From JBCDCE01 sp039182515 (GTDB lineage Bacteria; Pseudomonadota; Alphaproteobacteria; Rhodobacterales; Rhodobacteraceae), in the NCBI GenBank assembly GCA_039182515.1, contig JBCDCE010000007.1, positions 1-64,000 of the forward strand: 64,000 nt of DNA, in the 5' to 3' direction. The translations under genes and the position numbers were made by a program. The notes below the pieces were generated by a model. That model was not told the origin of the DNA, did no database searches, and worked only from the letters and a program-made list of their open reading frames with translations. This document shows positions 40,008 through 49,181 of the stretch, one piece after another; within the stretch, counting starts at the first letter, position 1, and every line of letters starts with the position of its first letter.

Positions 40008-40085
40008 TGTAAAGCTGCTATTCGTGCGACTGCTGCGAACGTCGGGAAAGTCCGCCAAGCGGGTATTTCTTACAAAAACGCAGTA

Positions 40086-40185
40086 TCAATTGACAAACCC
40101 GCATCCCAAGATGCGTCTAAGCGCTTCGTTAAAATCACCAAGTGTACCCGTTCAAACTCACAACTCTCTCATGTGAACTGGGGGT
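40086..40185 (-). pseudogene. Decayed C-terminus of a von Willebrand A-type protein
   Basis: On the minus strand the frame ends GTLGDFNEALRRILGCGFVN and a stop, closely matching the end of the intact protein encoded at 43419-44138 (TIGELSDALRRTLGCGFVS). Upstream the similarity continues at DNA level for about 60 bases but is broken by stop codons. The rest of the gene is missing. Surrounding 39980-40392 holds nothing else recognisable. Confidence 0.75.
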
Positions 40186-40392
40186 CAATGTGCGCAGCGA
40201 ATAAGGGGCATAAGGAGGAATTCCTTAGATGCAGAGTTAAAAGGATCGATGCTTTGCAGAGCAGCGAAACACCTAAAGCTCCAACCTCACGAGCGCGTGA
40301 AAAGACCATCCTTTGCACAGCGAGTTGTTGAAAATCACGGCGTTAGCGGCGACGCTTTGCTATATAGCAAACGCGGGAGCGGCGACTTGGGT

Positions 40393-41691
40393 ATGCAGAC
40401 ACCTCGAAAGCGGCACGACCTAGACCTGCTTTGGCAGGCGTCCTTTTCCAATCCAAAAGAGCTTGTTCTGCGCTACTTGGTCATTGCCGCAATCGGCGCC
40501 GTGCTCTTTGCCTATAACGGTGACCCCTTTGGGCCGCTCTGGGCTTTGGGATACCTCTGTGGGCAAGGCGTGCTCGCGCTCAGCCTTTGGCGCAGGGCGC
40601 GCTTGCCAACGCGCTTGGACATCGCCCGTGGGATCGCAGGCTGCGCTTTTGCCATTGCAACATTTATGTGGCTGCCGCTGTACTTGCTGGCCTTTGAGGA
40701 CAGCACCTTGGTTTATTGCGCAGTGCTTGGCCTGGCGTCGGTGGTGCTGCTGAACATGTGGCGTGATGAGCCCCCGGTGAGCGTTGTCGTAATGGACGTT
40801 CTTACGGGTTGGATCGTTTTGGCCGTGGTGCTTTACATTTTCGGAGCGCGCAGCGGCTCCACAGCAGAACTCGCAGTGCTCACGCTTCTTACGGTCGTCG
40901 CTGGCGGTTATTATAGTGTTGCTGTGATTTCAGCCCGAAGTTTTCGAGTGCGCCTTCGGCAAGCGGCGGAGCGGTCGCTTCAGTCCCAAAAGATGCAAGC
41001 GCTCGGGCAATTTGCCGGCGGCGTGGCCCACGATTTTAATAACATATTGACGGTTGTTCAGGGAAATCTTGAGCTACACGAGGATGTCACTGACCCAGTT
41101 GAACGCCGCGCCCTCATAAAGGAAGCCCGCCAAGCGACGGAACGGGCGACAGGTCTTATCAGTCACCTCATGGGATTTGCCCGGCAAGCCAACCAAAGCC
41201 CCGAAACGATCGAGGTCGAAGCCTTTTTGCGCGACACGATCGCACTCAGTGCGCGGCTTTTACCAACATCCGTCCAGTTGGCGCGCATTGGCGAAGCCAA
41301 AGGCCTCCGCATGCAGGCCACACGAGACGGTCTGACCTCGGCGATCTTAAATCTGGTGGTGAATGCCCGTGACGCCATGGACGGCCAGGGTGAAATACAA
41401 ATCCGAACGCGCGTGCTACCTGAACAAGCAGACCGACCCAAGGAAGGACGGATCATTAGCATCGCAGTGGCGGACAACGGCCCGGGTATGACACCAAACC
41501 ACCTGGCCCGCGCAATGGAGCCGTTTTTTACAACCAAAAGCAGTGAAAACGGCAGCGGTCTTGGTTTGGCCATGGCAAAAGACTTTGTGGAGCAATCCGG
41601 CGGCACCTTGCAAATCACCTCAAACACAACAGGTGCACAGCGTGGCACAGCGGTCGAGATGCGTCTGCCGTTGGATCCAAGCCCTGTTTAG
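40393..41691 (+). CDS. Sensor histidine kinase with membrane domain
   Basis: 432 residues. Four to six hydrophobic segments in the first 180 form a membrane sensor without a large periplasmic loop. The kinase core follows: H-box GGVAHDFNNILTVVQGNLEL with the phosphorylated histidine near residue 216, N-box LVVNARDAM, G1 VADNGPGM, F/G2 FFTTKSSENGSGLGLAMAKDF. No response regulator is beside it, so it is an orphan kinase. The start is inferred from the family layout; the ribosome site is weak. Confidence 0.88.
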   Translation: MQTPRKRHDLDLLWQASFSNPKELVLRYLVIAAIGAVLFAYNGDPFGPLWALGYLCGQGVLALSLWRRARLPTRLDIARGIAGCAFAIATFMWLPLYLLAFEDSTLVYCAVLGLASVVLLNMWRDEPPVSVVVMDVLTGWIVLAVVLYIFGARSGSTAELAVLTLLTVVAGGYYSVAVISARSFRVRLRQAAERSLQSQKMQALGQFAGGVAHDFNNILTVVQGNLELHEDVTDPVERRALIKEARQATERATGLISHLMGFARQANQSPETIEVEAFLRDTIALSARLLPTSVQLARIGEAKGLRMQATRDGLTSAILNLVVNARDAMDGQGEIQIRTRVLPEQADRPKEGRIISIAVADNGPGMTPNHLARAMEPFFTTKSSENGSGLGLAMAKDFVEQSGGTLQITSNTTGAQRGTAVEMRLPLDPSPV

Positions 41692-41852
41692 CGTCCAAGA
41701 CCCTACAGAGCCGATTGAGCGACCGTGCAAAATACAGCGCTGAGGGTTTTAGCAGCTTTGCCCTTGGCACCCAGCGCAAATGGAATGACTTGATGACTGT
41801 GTCTCGCTAAGACTGCGATGCAGACATCAAAAGAGAAACGTTCCTTTCGCTT

Positions 41853-42251
41853 ATGGTCAATAAAAATGAAAAGTCACGGCGCATGGCACTTCGACGCGCG
41901 AATGGAACGAGAGAGCTTCCAACTCCATCCCAGGTCGGCCGACCTCGCGCGCCAGACTATCTGACGGCGCACGCATGCTTTCGATGCAACAAGTCTTGGA
42001 AGATGAAGCCAAGTGAGAAGGAACAGGCCTGTCCTGATTGTGGTCAGCCTATTGATCTTATGGGCCGCTCTTTTAAAGCTCCAAAGAAGTCTGATCGTGA
42101 GCAGTGGGAAAAGATAAGGCGTCTCTGGGAGGCTGGGTTTCGCTTTCACAGCTATCGGAGCGATCCCGAGGCAGAACCTTTGCCAAAACGCCTCCGAGAT
42201 GTTGACGACTTCATAGCGAGAAACCCACAACATCCTTTCAGAATAAGGTGA
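41853..42251 (+). CDS. Small zinc-ribbon protein
   Basis: 132-residue basic protein with a two-knuckle zinc ribbon: CFRCNKSWK and CPDCGQPIDLMGR. The following KKSDREQWEKIRRLWEAGFRFHSY is a conserved block seen with this ribbon in scattered marine bacteria, of unknown role. Lower GC than the neighbouring housekeeping genes and placed directly before the groEL remnant, which fits an accessory locus. Confidence 0.75.
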   Translation: MVNKNEKSRRMALRRANGTRELPTPSQVGRPRAPDYLTAHACFRCNKSWKMKPSEKEQACPDCGQPIDLMGRSFKAPKKSDREQWEKIRRLWEAGFRFHSYRSDPEAEPLPKRLRDVDDFIARNPQHPFRIR

Positions 42252-42262
42252 AGCTGAGGATC

Positions 42263-42400
42263 AGATCTGCTTTCGACCGGTGGCCTGGGTGCGGACAAAC
42301 CAGCCAAAGACGGCGGCGGCTCAGGCGGCATGATGTTATCGCTGATTTGGCTTTGCCAATTCAGTGAGGGGTTACAGGCATGTTTGCCTTGCAAACGCTG
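42263..42400 (+). pseudogene. Decayed copy of the groEL 3' end and its UTR
   Basis: [15 protein letters not shown] is encoded around 42291-42335, matching the GroEL C-terminus [18 protein letters not shown] similarity continues into the two downstream hairpins (42344-42362 and 42382-42396), in the order found after the real groEL. The rest of the gene is absent and the frame is broken upstream. Remains of a duplicated groESL or of a copied 3' segment. Confidence 0.75.
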
Positions 42401-42428
42401 CCCAGATCCTAACCGTCTGAACAAAAGC

Positions 42429-42450
42429 AAAGGGGCCCGTGGGCCCTTTG
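42429..42450 (+). terminator. Terminator-like hairpin after the groEL remnant
   Basis: AAAGGGGCCC with GGGCCCTTT separated by GT, one bulged G, followed by GTGTTG. Weak T tail. Confidence 0.55.
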
Positions 42451-42659
42451 TGTTGAGATCAAGCAGCTAGCTTTGCTTAATCAATCTGGATGTGACAGAC
42501 ACTTTTCAAAGAAGAAGTCACAAGACGGCCCATGCTAAAGGAAAGGACGCCCATTCTGGTGCCATTTTCCTATTGTCGCGATTGTTTGGTTCGAGGCGAA
42601 CCATTTAGTTCGGTATGAAGCGGCGTGGTTCGGTTTGTCGATTGAGCAGTGTGCAAAAA

Positions 42660-43220
42660 TCAAGATTTGTGCAGGCCAACCTCCCCTGTATTTACGACGC
42701 CATCTACGAGTTGGACAAAATCACGGCTGTCGCGATCTGGTGCAATGAAAATAGGACGTAGTACTTTCCACATTTGTATAAACACATCTCGTTGCGACCA
42801 ACTTTCTAACCAGGGTTTCCAGTCTTCTACGGAAGTGGCCTCTTTACCATTGACCAGTCTTTCGTAGAGAAATTGGCGTTCCGCAGCCAGGATGAGATGA
42901 TACACGATCATAACGGACTTTTTATCGTACCCCGTTCGCTCAAAGACCGCGTTTGGCACGTCGAATACATCCAGGCTTTCATTCTCTATGCAGTATTCGA
43001 CAAACCTAAGGTAATAGTCCCTCTGCCGGAACAGCCCCTCTGCCTTATTGCGCTTCTCGAGAAGATCGTTCTCGCGCGCTTTCTGTTTTTCGCGTTCTTC
43101 AGTTTCTCTTCGATTATCTTCGATGGAGAGCTGTGTCTGTCGGAACATCAGCCACGCCGTGGCTAGTGCCGCCGCAGCAGAAAATGCCGCCGCGATTGCT
43201 GCTATAGCTTCTATACTCAT
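42660..43220 (-). CDS. Hypothetical membrane-anchored coiled-coil protein
   Basis: 186 residues: one N-terminal transmembrane helix (AIAAIAAAFSAAAALATAWLMF), a charged coiled-coil segment (NRRETEEREKQKARENDLLEKRNKAEG, in pieces) and a C-terminal helical domain with several tryptophans (DWKPWLESWSQRDVFIQMW). Not recognised. Relatively low GC and in the plastic stretch, so possibly acquired by transfer. Such small TM-plus-helical proteins appear near phage defence loci, but no partner is seen here. Confidence 0.65.
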   Translation of the reverse strand: MSIEAIAAIAAAFSAAAALATAWLMFRQTQLSIEDNRRETEEREKQKARENDLLEKRNKAEGLFRQRDYYLRFVEYCIENESLDVFDVPNAVFERTGYDKKSVMIVYHLILAAERQFLYERLVNGKEATSVEDWKPWLESWSQRDVFIQMWKVLRPIFIAPDRDSRDFVQLVDGVVNTGEVGLHKS

Positions 43221-43418
43221 ACACCAAAAGTGGTATCTACTGGTCGCAGAAACAAGTCGCCATACTTTACACGCACTGTAGACGCGCCCTAAGCCTTTGA
43301 AAACGTTGGGGTGCCTTTATGCGCATAAATCTCGAATTCTTTCCGAACTCCCAAGGTTAGTCCTTGATTTGATTATGTCTAAGCCCGCGCTTTGTGCACT
43401 TTGGCGGAGGTCCCACAA

Positions 43419-44138
43419 TCAACTCACAAAACCGCACCCCAAGGTGCGTCTGAGCGCATCGCTCAACTCGCCGATGGTATCTGTTGAGACGTACATCCCG
43501 CCGGTGTGGTCTGAGAGGCATTTGGCGACGGAAATGCCGTCGGGGAAGCGGTTCACGTCTGGGCTGTCGAAGGCGAAGCGGTCTGTCACAAACCGAAATC
43601 CAATCACGTGCACGGTGAGATTTGCGGAAGCACGCGCCAGGTCTGCTCCGAGCGCGCAGGGCGTGCCGCCGCAGGTTTCATTACCGTCTGTTACCAGCAC
43701 CACGATGCCAGGCTCTGTCCGGTAATTCAGAACCTCAGCCGCCGCGCGCACCGCTTCTGTAAGGGGGGTCAGGCCCTTTGGATCCAAACCCGCAATTGCG
43801 TCCATCACGGGCTCAGCGGCATTTGGAACGGGCTTAAACTTGAGGTTTACCCCCTCACAAGACTCCTCGGACCCAGGACCATAGGTGATCAATCCGATCC
43901 GACGGAACGGCGCAATTTGCGGCATCGCATCGTCCAGAGCAGTGCGCGCATCGTCGATCCGACGTGGCTCATCCGCCCGGCGCGTCAGCTCGGCCATGGA
44001 GGCGGAGCCGTCAAACACGAGCATTGCGTCGCGCGTGCAGTCTTGCGCGGAAACAGGCGTGATGTGAGGAAACACACCCGCCAAAAGAGCGACCATAGTT
44101 GTGATGGGACGTTTCATGTCAAAAGCAGATAGCGTCAT
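43419..44138 (-). CDS. Secreted von Willebrand factor A domain protein
   Basis: 239 residues with a signal peptide (MTLSAFDMKRPITTMVALLAGV..PVSAQ) and a single VWA domain: MIDAS motif DGSASMAE, threonine in GLTPLTEAV, aspartate in VLVTDGNETC. Six cysteines suggest disulfides in the periplasm. Probably a metal-dependent adhesion or complex-assembly protein. The ATG at 44138 has GAGGACA upstream. Its last 100 bases have a decayed copy at 40086-40185. Confidence 0.82.
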   Translation of the reverse strand: MTLSAFDMKRPITTMVALLAGVFPHITPVSAQDCTRDAMLVFDGSASMAELTRRADEPRRIDDARTALDDAMPQIAPFRRIGLITYGPGSEESCEGVNLKFKPVPNAAEPVMDAIAGLDPKGLTPLTEAVRAAAEVLNYRTEPGIVVLVTDGNETCGGTPCALGADLARASANLTVHVIGFRFVTDRFAFDSPDVNRFPDGISVAKCLSDHTGGMYVSTDTIGELSDALRRTLGCGFVS

Positions 44139-44200
44139 GATGTCCTCGTCAACTCCGGGCACTCTTTCCTTTCCATATCTCGCCCTGCTAAGGCGCGGCC

Positions 44201-45325
44201 ATGACCGGCTATTGTTTGACACAGGCGCGCGTTTTGACGCCACAAGGGTGGAGCAATGCCCCCCTCGCGTTTGGAACGCATATTGGCGAGGGCGATCAGA
44301 CCTTGGACGCCTCAGGACTTTGGGCGCTTCCCGGCATTATCGATCTGCATGGCGACGGGTTTGAACGGCATGTGGCACCTCGGCGCGGCATGTTGCGGGA
44401 CTTCAGCCAGGCGCTCAGCGCTGTGGAAGGCGAACTGGCAAGCTCTGGGATCACCACGGCTTATCTGGCGCAATTTGTTTCCTGGGAAGGCGGCATGCGC
44501 GGGCCTGAGTTTGCACGCGATTTCGCGCAAGGGATGGCTGAGTATCCCGCCTTACTCGACATGCGCATGCAATTGCGGCTTGAGACCCATTTTTTCGAAG
44601 GTTTTGAAACGGCCTTGGAGATCATCGAAACCCATGGGCTCGACTTCTTGGTTTTGAACGATCACTTGCCCCATAAAGCCCTCGCCGCTGGCAAACGCCC
44701 GCCGGGATTGGTGGGGCAGGCTCTCAAAGCCAAACAAAGCCCCGAGGCGCATCTTGCGATGCTCGAAAAGCTCCATGCGGCAGCGCCACTTGTGAGCGAC
44801 AAGCTGAAAGATCTAATTGAGCAGTTGCCCGGCGGGGTAGTGGTGGGAAGCCATGACGATCCGGATGCTGCAACACGACACAAGATGGCAAAACTTGGGG
44901 CCAGGCTTTCCGAATTTCCTGAGAGTTTTGACGCTCTCGAAGCCGCAAAAGAACAGAACGCACCAATCGTTTTGGGCGCGCCAAATTTAGTGCGCGGCAA
45001 AAGTCATAAAGGCAATTTGGCTGTCGCGGATGTGATCCGGGCGGGCTATGAGGTGGCGCTTGTCTCTGACTATCACTACCCGAGCCTTTGTGCTGCGGTT
45101 GTGCTGCTGGCGGATCAAGGCATGGCTTTTGAAAAGGCCTGGCGGTTTGTTTCTGAAATCCCAGCCAGGGCCATGGGATGGACGGATCGGGGCCATTTAG
45201 CGGACGGAGCGCGCGCTGATGTGGTGCTCTTTGATCCTAGATCGCAGCAGATCGTGGCAACTTTCGCAGCTGGTAAGCCCGCCTATGTTGCGCCGCCGCT
45301 CTTGGCGCGTTGGTTGGCAGCCTAG
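44201..45325 (+). CDS. phnM: PhnM alpha-D-ribose 1-methylphosphonate 5-triphosphate diphosphatase
   Basis: 374-residue amidohydrolase-fold enzyme that removes pyrophosphate from the ribosyl-phosphonate triphosphate in the C-P lyase pathway. Metal-site motifs: DLHGDGFERH near residue 48, LVLNDHLP in the middle, GSHDDPD and SDYHYPS later. The rest of the phn genes are not beside it: a VWA gene lies upstream in the other direction and an EamA transporter follows. Confidence 0.88.
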   Translation: MTGYCLTQARVLTPQGWSNAPLAFGTHIGEGDQTLDASGLWALPGIIDLHGDGFERHVAPRRGMLRDFSQALSAVEGELASSGITTAYLAQFVSWEGGMRGPEFARDFAQGMAEYPALLDMRMQLRLETHFFEGFETALEIIETHGLDFLVLNDHLPHKALAAGKRPPGLVGQALKAKQSPEAHLAMLEKLHAAAPLVSDKLKDLIEQLPGGVVVGSHDDPDAATRHKMAKLGARLSEFPESFDALEAAKEQNAPIVLGAPNLVRGKSHKGNLAVADVIRAGYEVALVSDYHYPSLCAAVVLLADQGMAFEKAWRFVSEIPARAMGWTDRGHLADGARADVVLFDPRSQQIVATFAAGKPAYVAPPLLARWLAA

Positions 45326-45400
45326 GTACAGTGCATCGAGGTGCGCACAGTTGCGTGAGAGGGCTTGGCTTTAGAGCCCTTGCCCGTCAGGGAGTTGGTT

Positions 45401-46258
45401 ATGGACTTCTCAACCAAACACCTGCGCCTCGCACTACTCGTTACGCTCACCATGGTGGCATTTGCTGCCAATTCTCTTCTAAACCGCATAGCCCTCTTAG
45501 AGACCGGGATCGGGCCAATGAGCTTCGCAGCGATCCGGCTGGCTTCAGGTGCCGTGGCCTTAGGGCTCATGGTGTGGGTGCGCCGACGAGGCTGGCCTCG
45601 CTTGGATGTGCTGCAGGGCCTCTGGCTCTTGGTCTATGCGCTTGGGTTTTCTTTTGCCTATGTCTCATTAGACGCAGGTTTAGGCGCGCTTTTGCTCTTT
45701 GGCGTGGTGAAGATCACGATGTTTGCAGGGGCCGCCGTAAGTGGAGAACCTGTTCCAAATCAACGGCTTCTGGGGGGCGGCGTGGCCTTTGGTGGGCTCG
45801 TCTATCTGCTTTGGCCCGCAGGGGCCGGGGCCCCCGCTTTGGGTGCTTCAGTGATGATGGCGCTGGCCGCAATCGGCTGGGGGCTTTATTCTTTGCGAGG
45901 GCGAGGGGCTACGGATCCGCTGGGCCAAACGGCGCTCGCATTCATCTTGGCGGCCCCAATTGGCCTCCTCGGACTGTTGTTGCGCCCGGATGAGATCACC
46001 GCGATGGGTGCGTTTTACGCTGTAATTTCGGGCGTGGTGACCTCTGGGCTTGGATATGCACTTTGGTATCACGTGTTGCCGCAACTGGGCGCGAGCCGAG
46101 GGGCGGTGGCCCAACTCACCGTGCCCGTGATCGCGATTTTTGCGGGCGCGCTTTTGTTGGGTGAGCCGATCACAATGCGGATTCTGGCGGCAACAGGCTT
46201 GGTTATCTTCGGCGTTGGCCTCGCACTGCGCGCGGCACAAAAACCGAGCCCCAAGTAA
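45401..46258 (+). CDS. DMT superfamily (EamA) transporter
   Basis: 285-residue permease with about ten hydrophobic segments in two EamA halves (AANSLLNRIALL.., GPMSFAAIRLASGAVALGLMVW; the second half ends LLLGEPITMRILAATGLVIFGVGLAL). Substrate unknown. ATG at 45401 has GGGAG seven bases upstream. It may be co-transcribed with phnM, 75 bases before it. Confidence 0.85.
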   Translation: MDFSTKHLRLALLVTLTMVAFAANSLLNRIALLETGIGPMSFAAIRLASGAVALGLMVWVRRRGWPRLDVLQGLWLLVYALGFSFAYVSLDAGLGALLLFGVVKITMFAGAAVSGEPVPNQRLLGGGVAFGGLVYLLWPAGAGAPALGASVMMALAAIGWGLYSLRGRGATDPLGQTALAFILAAPIGLLGLLLRPDEITAMGAFYAVISGVVTSGLGYALWYHVLPQLGASRGAVAQLTVPVIAIFAGALLLGEPITMRILAATGLVIFGVGLALRAAQKPSPK

Positions 46259-46269
46259 AGTTTGGCGTC

Positions 46270-47340
46270 TTAGCTTCGCTTGATGCGGTTCACATGGCCC
46301 ATTTTGCGCCCGTCGCGTGCTTCTGATTTTCCGTAAAGATGCAGCGATGCACCCTCTGAGAAAAGGTCCCCGAGCCGCTCGATATCGCTGCCGATGAGAT
46401 TTTCCATTTCGACGTCCGCGAAACGAGCCCCGTCGCCAAGCGGTAGGCCAGCCACGGCGCGAATATGCTGCTCGAATTGGTCGATTAAGCAACCCTGCTG
46501 GGTCCAGTGTCCTGAATTATGAACCCGCGGCGCGATCTCATTCACGATCAAGCCGTGCGGCGTGACGAAAAGCTCCACGCCCATAACCCCCACATATTCC
46601 AGAGTGCTCACGATCTTGCCCGCGAGCAGAGCCGCGTCGCTGCGTAAAAGGGCAGGGATGTCCGCAGGGGCCGTGGTGCGGCGCAAAATACCGCCCTCAT
46701 GGAGGTTTTCGCCGGGATCATAGACGGCAACCTGGCCATCCTGAGCGCGTGCCACAATCACAGAAATCTCTTTGGAAAAGTCGACAAAGCCTTCAAACAC
46801 CGCAGGTGCTGCAGACAGGGCCGCAATGGCCTCAGGGATTTCATCCGGTGAGCTTAGGCGCTGTTGGCCTTTCCCGTCATAACCAAAACGCCGGGTTTTC
46901 AAGATCCCGTTTGGTCCGAGCTTTTCCATCGCGTCCCGCAGATCTGCTTCAGTATCCACCGCATGGAACGGGGCGGTTTGCAGGCCAATGTCTTGAAGAA
47001 ACGTTTTTTCTGTGAGCCGGTCTTGGCTTGTGGCAAGCGCTGTACGACCTGGATAAATTCGCGTGCCTGAGGCTTCCAAGAGATCCAAAGCAGCTGTGGG
47101 GATGTTTTCGAACTCATAGGTGATCACATCAACATCCGCGGCAAAGGCGCTGAGCGCTTTCACATCGTCATAAGCCGCGGCCGTGTGACGATCCGCAACT
47201 TGGGCGGCTGGAGCCTCAGAACTGGGATCAAAGATATGACAGATATACCCGAGCCTTGAGGCCGCTACTGAGAGCATGCGCCCCAATTGACCACCGCCCA
47301 GAATCCCGATCCGAGCACCTTGTGCGAGAGGCTTAGTCAT
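46270..47340 (-). CDS. purK: 5-(carboxyamino)imidazole ribonucleotide synthase
   Basis: 356-residue ATP-grasp enzyme that carboxylates AIR with bicarbonate in purine synthesis. Marks: [12 protein letters not shown] at the start, [13 protein letters not shown] and [14 protein letters not shown] later. It starts inside purE (eight-base overlap), so the two are translated together. Confidence 0.95.
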   Translation of the reverse strand: MTKPLAQGARIGILGGGQLGRMLSVAASRLGYICHIFDPSSEAPAAQVADRHTAAAYDDVKALSAFAADVDVITYEFENIPTAALDLLEASGTRIYPGRTALATSQDRLTEKTFLQDIGLQTAPFHAVDTEADLRDAMEKLGPNGILKTRRFGYDGKGQQRLSSPDEIPEAIAALSAAPAVFEGFVDFSKEISVIVARAQDGQVAVYDPGENLHEGGILRRTTAPADIPALLRSDAALLAGKIVSTLEYVGVMGVELFVTPHGLIVNEIAPRVHNSGHWTQQGCLIDQFEQHIRAVAGLPLGDGARFADVEMENLIGSDIERLGDLFSEGASLHLYGKSEARDGRKMGHVNRIKRS

Positions 47341-47821
47341 CACTGGGCTCCTGGGGGATCGAGGCTGTTAGCTCTGCGCGCCAATTGGCAAATCGTTGGC
47401 CTAGGTCTGGGTCTTGCAAGGCGAGGATTTGAGCGGCCATGAGGGCGGCGTTGGCCGCACCGGCTGTGCCAATCGCCATTGTGCCAACCGGGTAGCCTTT
47501 TGGCATTTGCAGGATGGAATAGAGGCTATCAACGCCCGATAAGGCTTTGGTCTGCACAGGCACACCCAAGACCGGAAGCGAGGTTTTCGACGCCACCATC
47601 CCCGGCAAATGGGCCGCTCCGCCAGCGCCTGCGATAATCACTTGAAGGCCGCGCGCTTGGGCGGTCTTGCCATACTCCCAGAGGCGATCCGGGGTGCGAT
47701 GGGCTGAAACGATCTTGGCCTCATAAGGCACTTCAAGTGTTTCAAGGAGCGTTGCGGCCTCGCGCAATGTGGGCCAATCGCTTTGCGATCCCATGATAAC
47801 GCCAACTTTCGGATCCGACAT
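47333..47821 (-). CDS. purE: N5-carboxyaminoimidazole ribonucleotide mutase
   Basis: 162-residue mutase converting N5-CAIR to CAIR. Family marks [26 protein letters not shown] and [11 protein letters not shown] are present. Upstream partner of purK. Confidence 0.96.
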   Translation of the reverse strand: MSDPKVGVIMGSQSDWPTLREAATLLETLEVPYEAKIVSAHRTPDRLWEYGKTAQARGLQVIIAGAGGAAHLPGMVASKTSLPVLGVPVQTKALSGVDSLYSILQMPKGYPVGTMAIGTAGAANAALMAAQILALQDPDLGQRFANWRAELTASIPQEPSDD

Positions 47822-47980
47822 CGCTTGGTCCTCTGTGTTATAGAGCGGGTTCGATACGCCAAAGCCAGCGGCATCGCAAGTTATCTAGAGCTGGGGATTT
47901 AGCCGGGTGAAATTCGGGAAAAAATACCGAAACCCTAATATTTTGAGCCGCAATTGCGTCCGCACAAATGGTTCAAAGCG

Positions 47981-48196
47981 CTAGGCGATGATATCGGGTG
48001 TGAGCTGGTCTTCGAGCTGAGAAATCCGGTCTTTGAGCTGAAGCTTTTGTTTTTTGAGCCGCCGCAAGGCCAAATGATCGAAGTTGCTCTCTGCGAGGGT
48101 GTCGATTGCGGCATCAAGATCGGCGTGCTCTTGACGCAAAACCTCAAGCTTCACGCGTAAAACCTCATCATGTTGCATTTCTTGGGGCGGGGTCAT
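47981..48196 (-). CDS. YdcH family protein (DUF465)
   Basis: 71-residue coiled-coil protein of the YdcH/DUF465 group: LEVLRQEHADLDAAIDTLAES and LRRLKKQKLQLKDRISQLE. Function not known. About 160 bases upstream of purE on the same strand. Confidence 0.88.
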   Translation of the reverse strand: MTPPQEMQHDEVLRVKLEVLRQEHADLDAAIDTLAESNFDHLALRRLKKQKLQLKDRISQLEDQLTPDIIA

Positions 48197-48277
48197 GGGC
48201 GCGTGTCCGGCTGGGTCTCTTCTAGCTTTGAGTATATGTAAGGGCTTTTAACAAATACGCCTAGGATTTGTTGGCCT

Positions 48278-48307
48278 CTTGCACTGTGAGCCTAGCAATC
48301 CCATATT
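48278..48307 (+). promoter_or_regulatory. Putative RpoH (sigma-32) promoter of hsp20
   Basis: CTTGCAC (48278-48284), 15-base spacer, CCCATATT (48300-48307), close to the heat-shock sigma consensus CTTGAAA-N13-15-CCCCATNT. It lies 62 bases before the Hsp20 start. Confidence 0.55.
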
Positions 48308-48369
48308 CCTATCAGGCGCCGCCAAACCTGGGGCGCTCAACACACGTCGCTTTGATAAGGACGCGAGAC

Positions 48370-48783
48370 ATGACGAAACTAACACTGGGAACTCACCCGT
48401 TCCTTTTGGGCTTTGAAGGCCTCGAGCGTTTGGTAGAGCGCACGGCCAAAACCGGAAACGACGGTTACCCACCCTATAACATTGAACAAACAAGCGAATT
48501 TTCCTATCGCATCACGCTTGCTGTGGCAGGATTTGGGGAAGATGCTCTTAGTATCACGGTCGAAGATCGGCAACTGGTGGTGCGCGGGCGCCAAGCAGAT
48601 GAGCCGGAAAATCGCGTTTTTCTGCACAGAGGTATTGCCTCCCGCCAGTTTCAACGCAGCTTTGTTTTAGCCGAGAACGTGGAAGTGGGGGCTGCGCGGA
48701 TGGAAAATGGGCTTTTGCACATCGACTTAACCCGTGCTGAACCTGATCGTGTTATCCAGACCGTCAAAATTGAGAAGGGGTAG
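48370..48783 (+). CDS. Small heat shock protein, Hsp20 family
   Basis: 137-residue alpha-crystallin-type holdase that binds unfolding proteins. PYNIEQTSEFSYRITLAVAGF opens the core domain and the GLLHIDLTR segment closes it; the IxI-like tail is VIQTVKI. ATG has AAGGA eight bases upstream. The DUF1150 gene follows by four bases, as in many alphaproteobacteria. Confidence 0.92.
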   Translation: MTKLTLGTHPFLLGFEGLERLVERTAKTGNDGYPPYNIEQTSEFSYRITLAVAGFGEDALSITVEDRQLVVRGRQADEPENRVFLHRGIASRQFQRSFVLAENVEVGAARMENGLLHIDLTRAEPDRVIQTVKIEKG

Positions 48784-48787
48784 ACCA

Positions 48788-49024
48788 ATGAGCGCAGACA
48801 ATCCTACACCAAACCTGATCCAATCGCCCGACCGTCAGGTCGTTTACGTAAAGCCGATGGACGTGGCGGATCTTCCCTCAGACGTGCAAGATCAGGCAGA
48901 TGGTTTGAATCGTGTATTTTCGGTGCACAATGAAGCGGGCGAGCAGTTAGCAATCGTCGCAGATTTGCAATTGGCCTTCCATTTGGCCCGTGAGCACAAC
49001 TACGAGCCGTACACGGTTCACTGA
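48788..49024 (+). CDS. DUF1150 family protein
   Basis: 78-residue protein. QVVYVKPMDVADLP and LAIVADLQLAFHLAREHNYEPYTVH are the family hallmarks. Conserved partner of hsp20 in alphaproteobacteria; role unknown, perhaps in heat stress. Confidence 0.92.
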   Translation: MSADNPTPNLIQSPDRQVVYVKPMDVADLPSDVQDQADGLNRVFSVHNEAGEQLAIVADLQLAFHLAREHNYEPYTVH

Positions 49025-49181
49025 CCCAAAACCCTAGATTTGACACTGCTTGAGGCCTACCTGATCGCGTGGGCCTTGTTCTTTTTTGTGGAATAGATTT
49101 GGGTGCGCAGGAGCATTCAGCACAAAACCGGAATGCAGCGAAATCTCGCAAAACGAGGCGCGGGTCAAAGGGGCAACATGG

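Noticed and set aside
48307..48369. Possible RNA thermometer hiding the hsp20 ribosome site (TCCTATCA against TGATAAGGA)
   Set aside because: The pairing arm begins at or before the expected transcription start, so most of it would not be in the mRNA.
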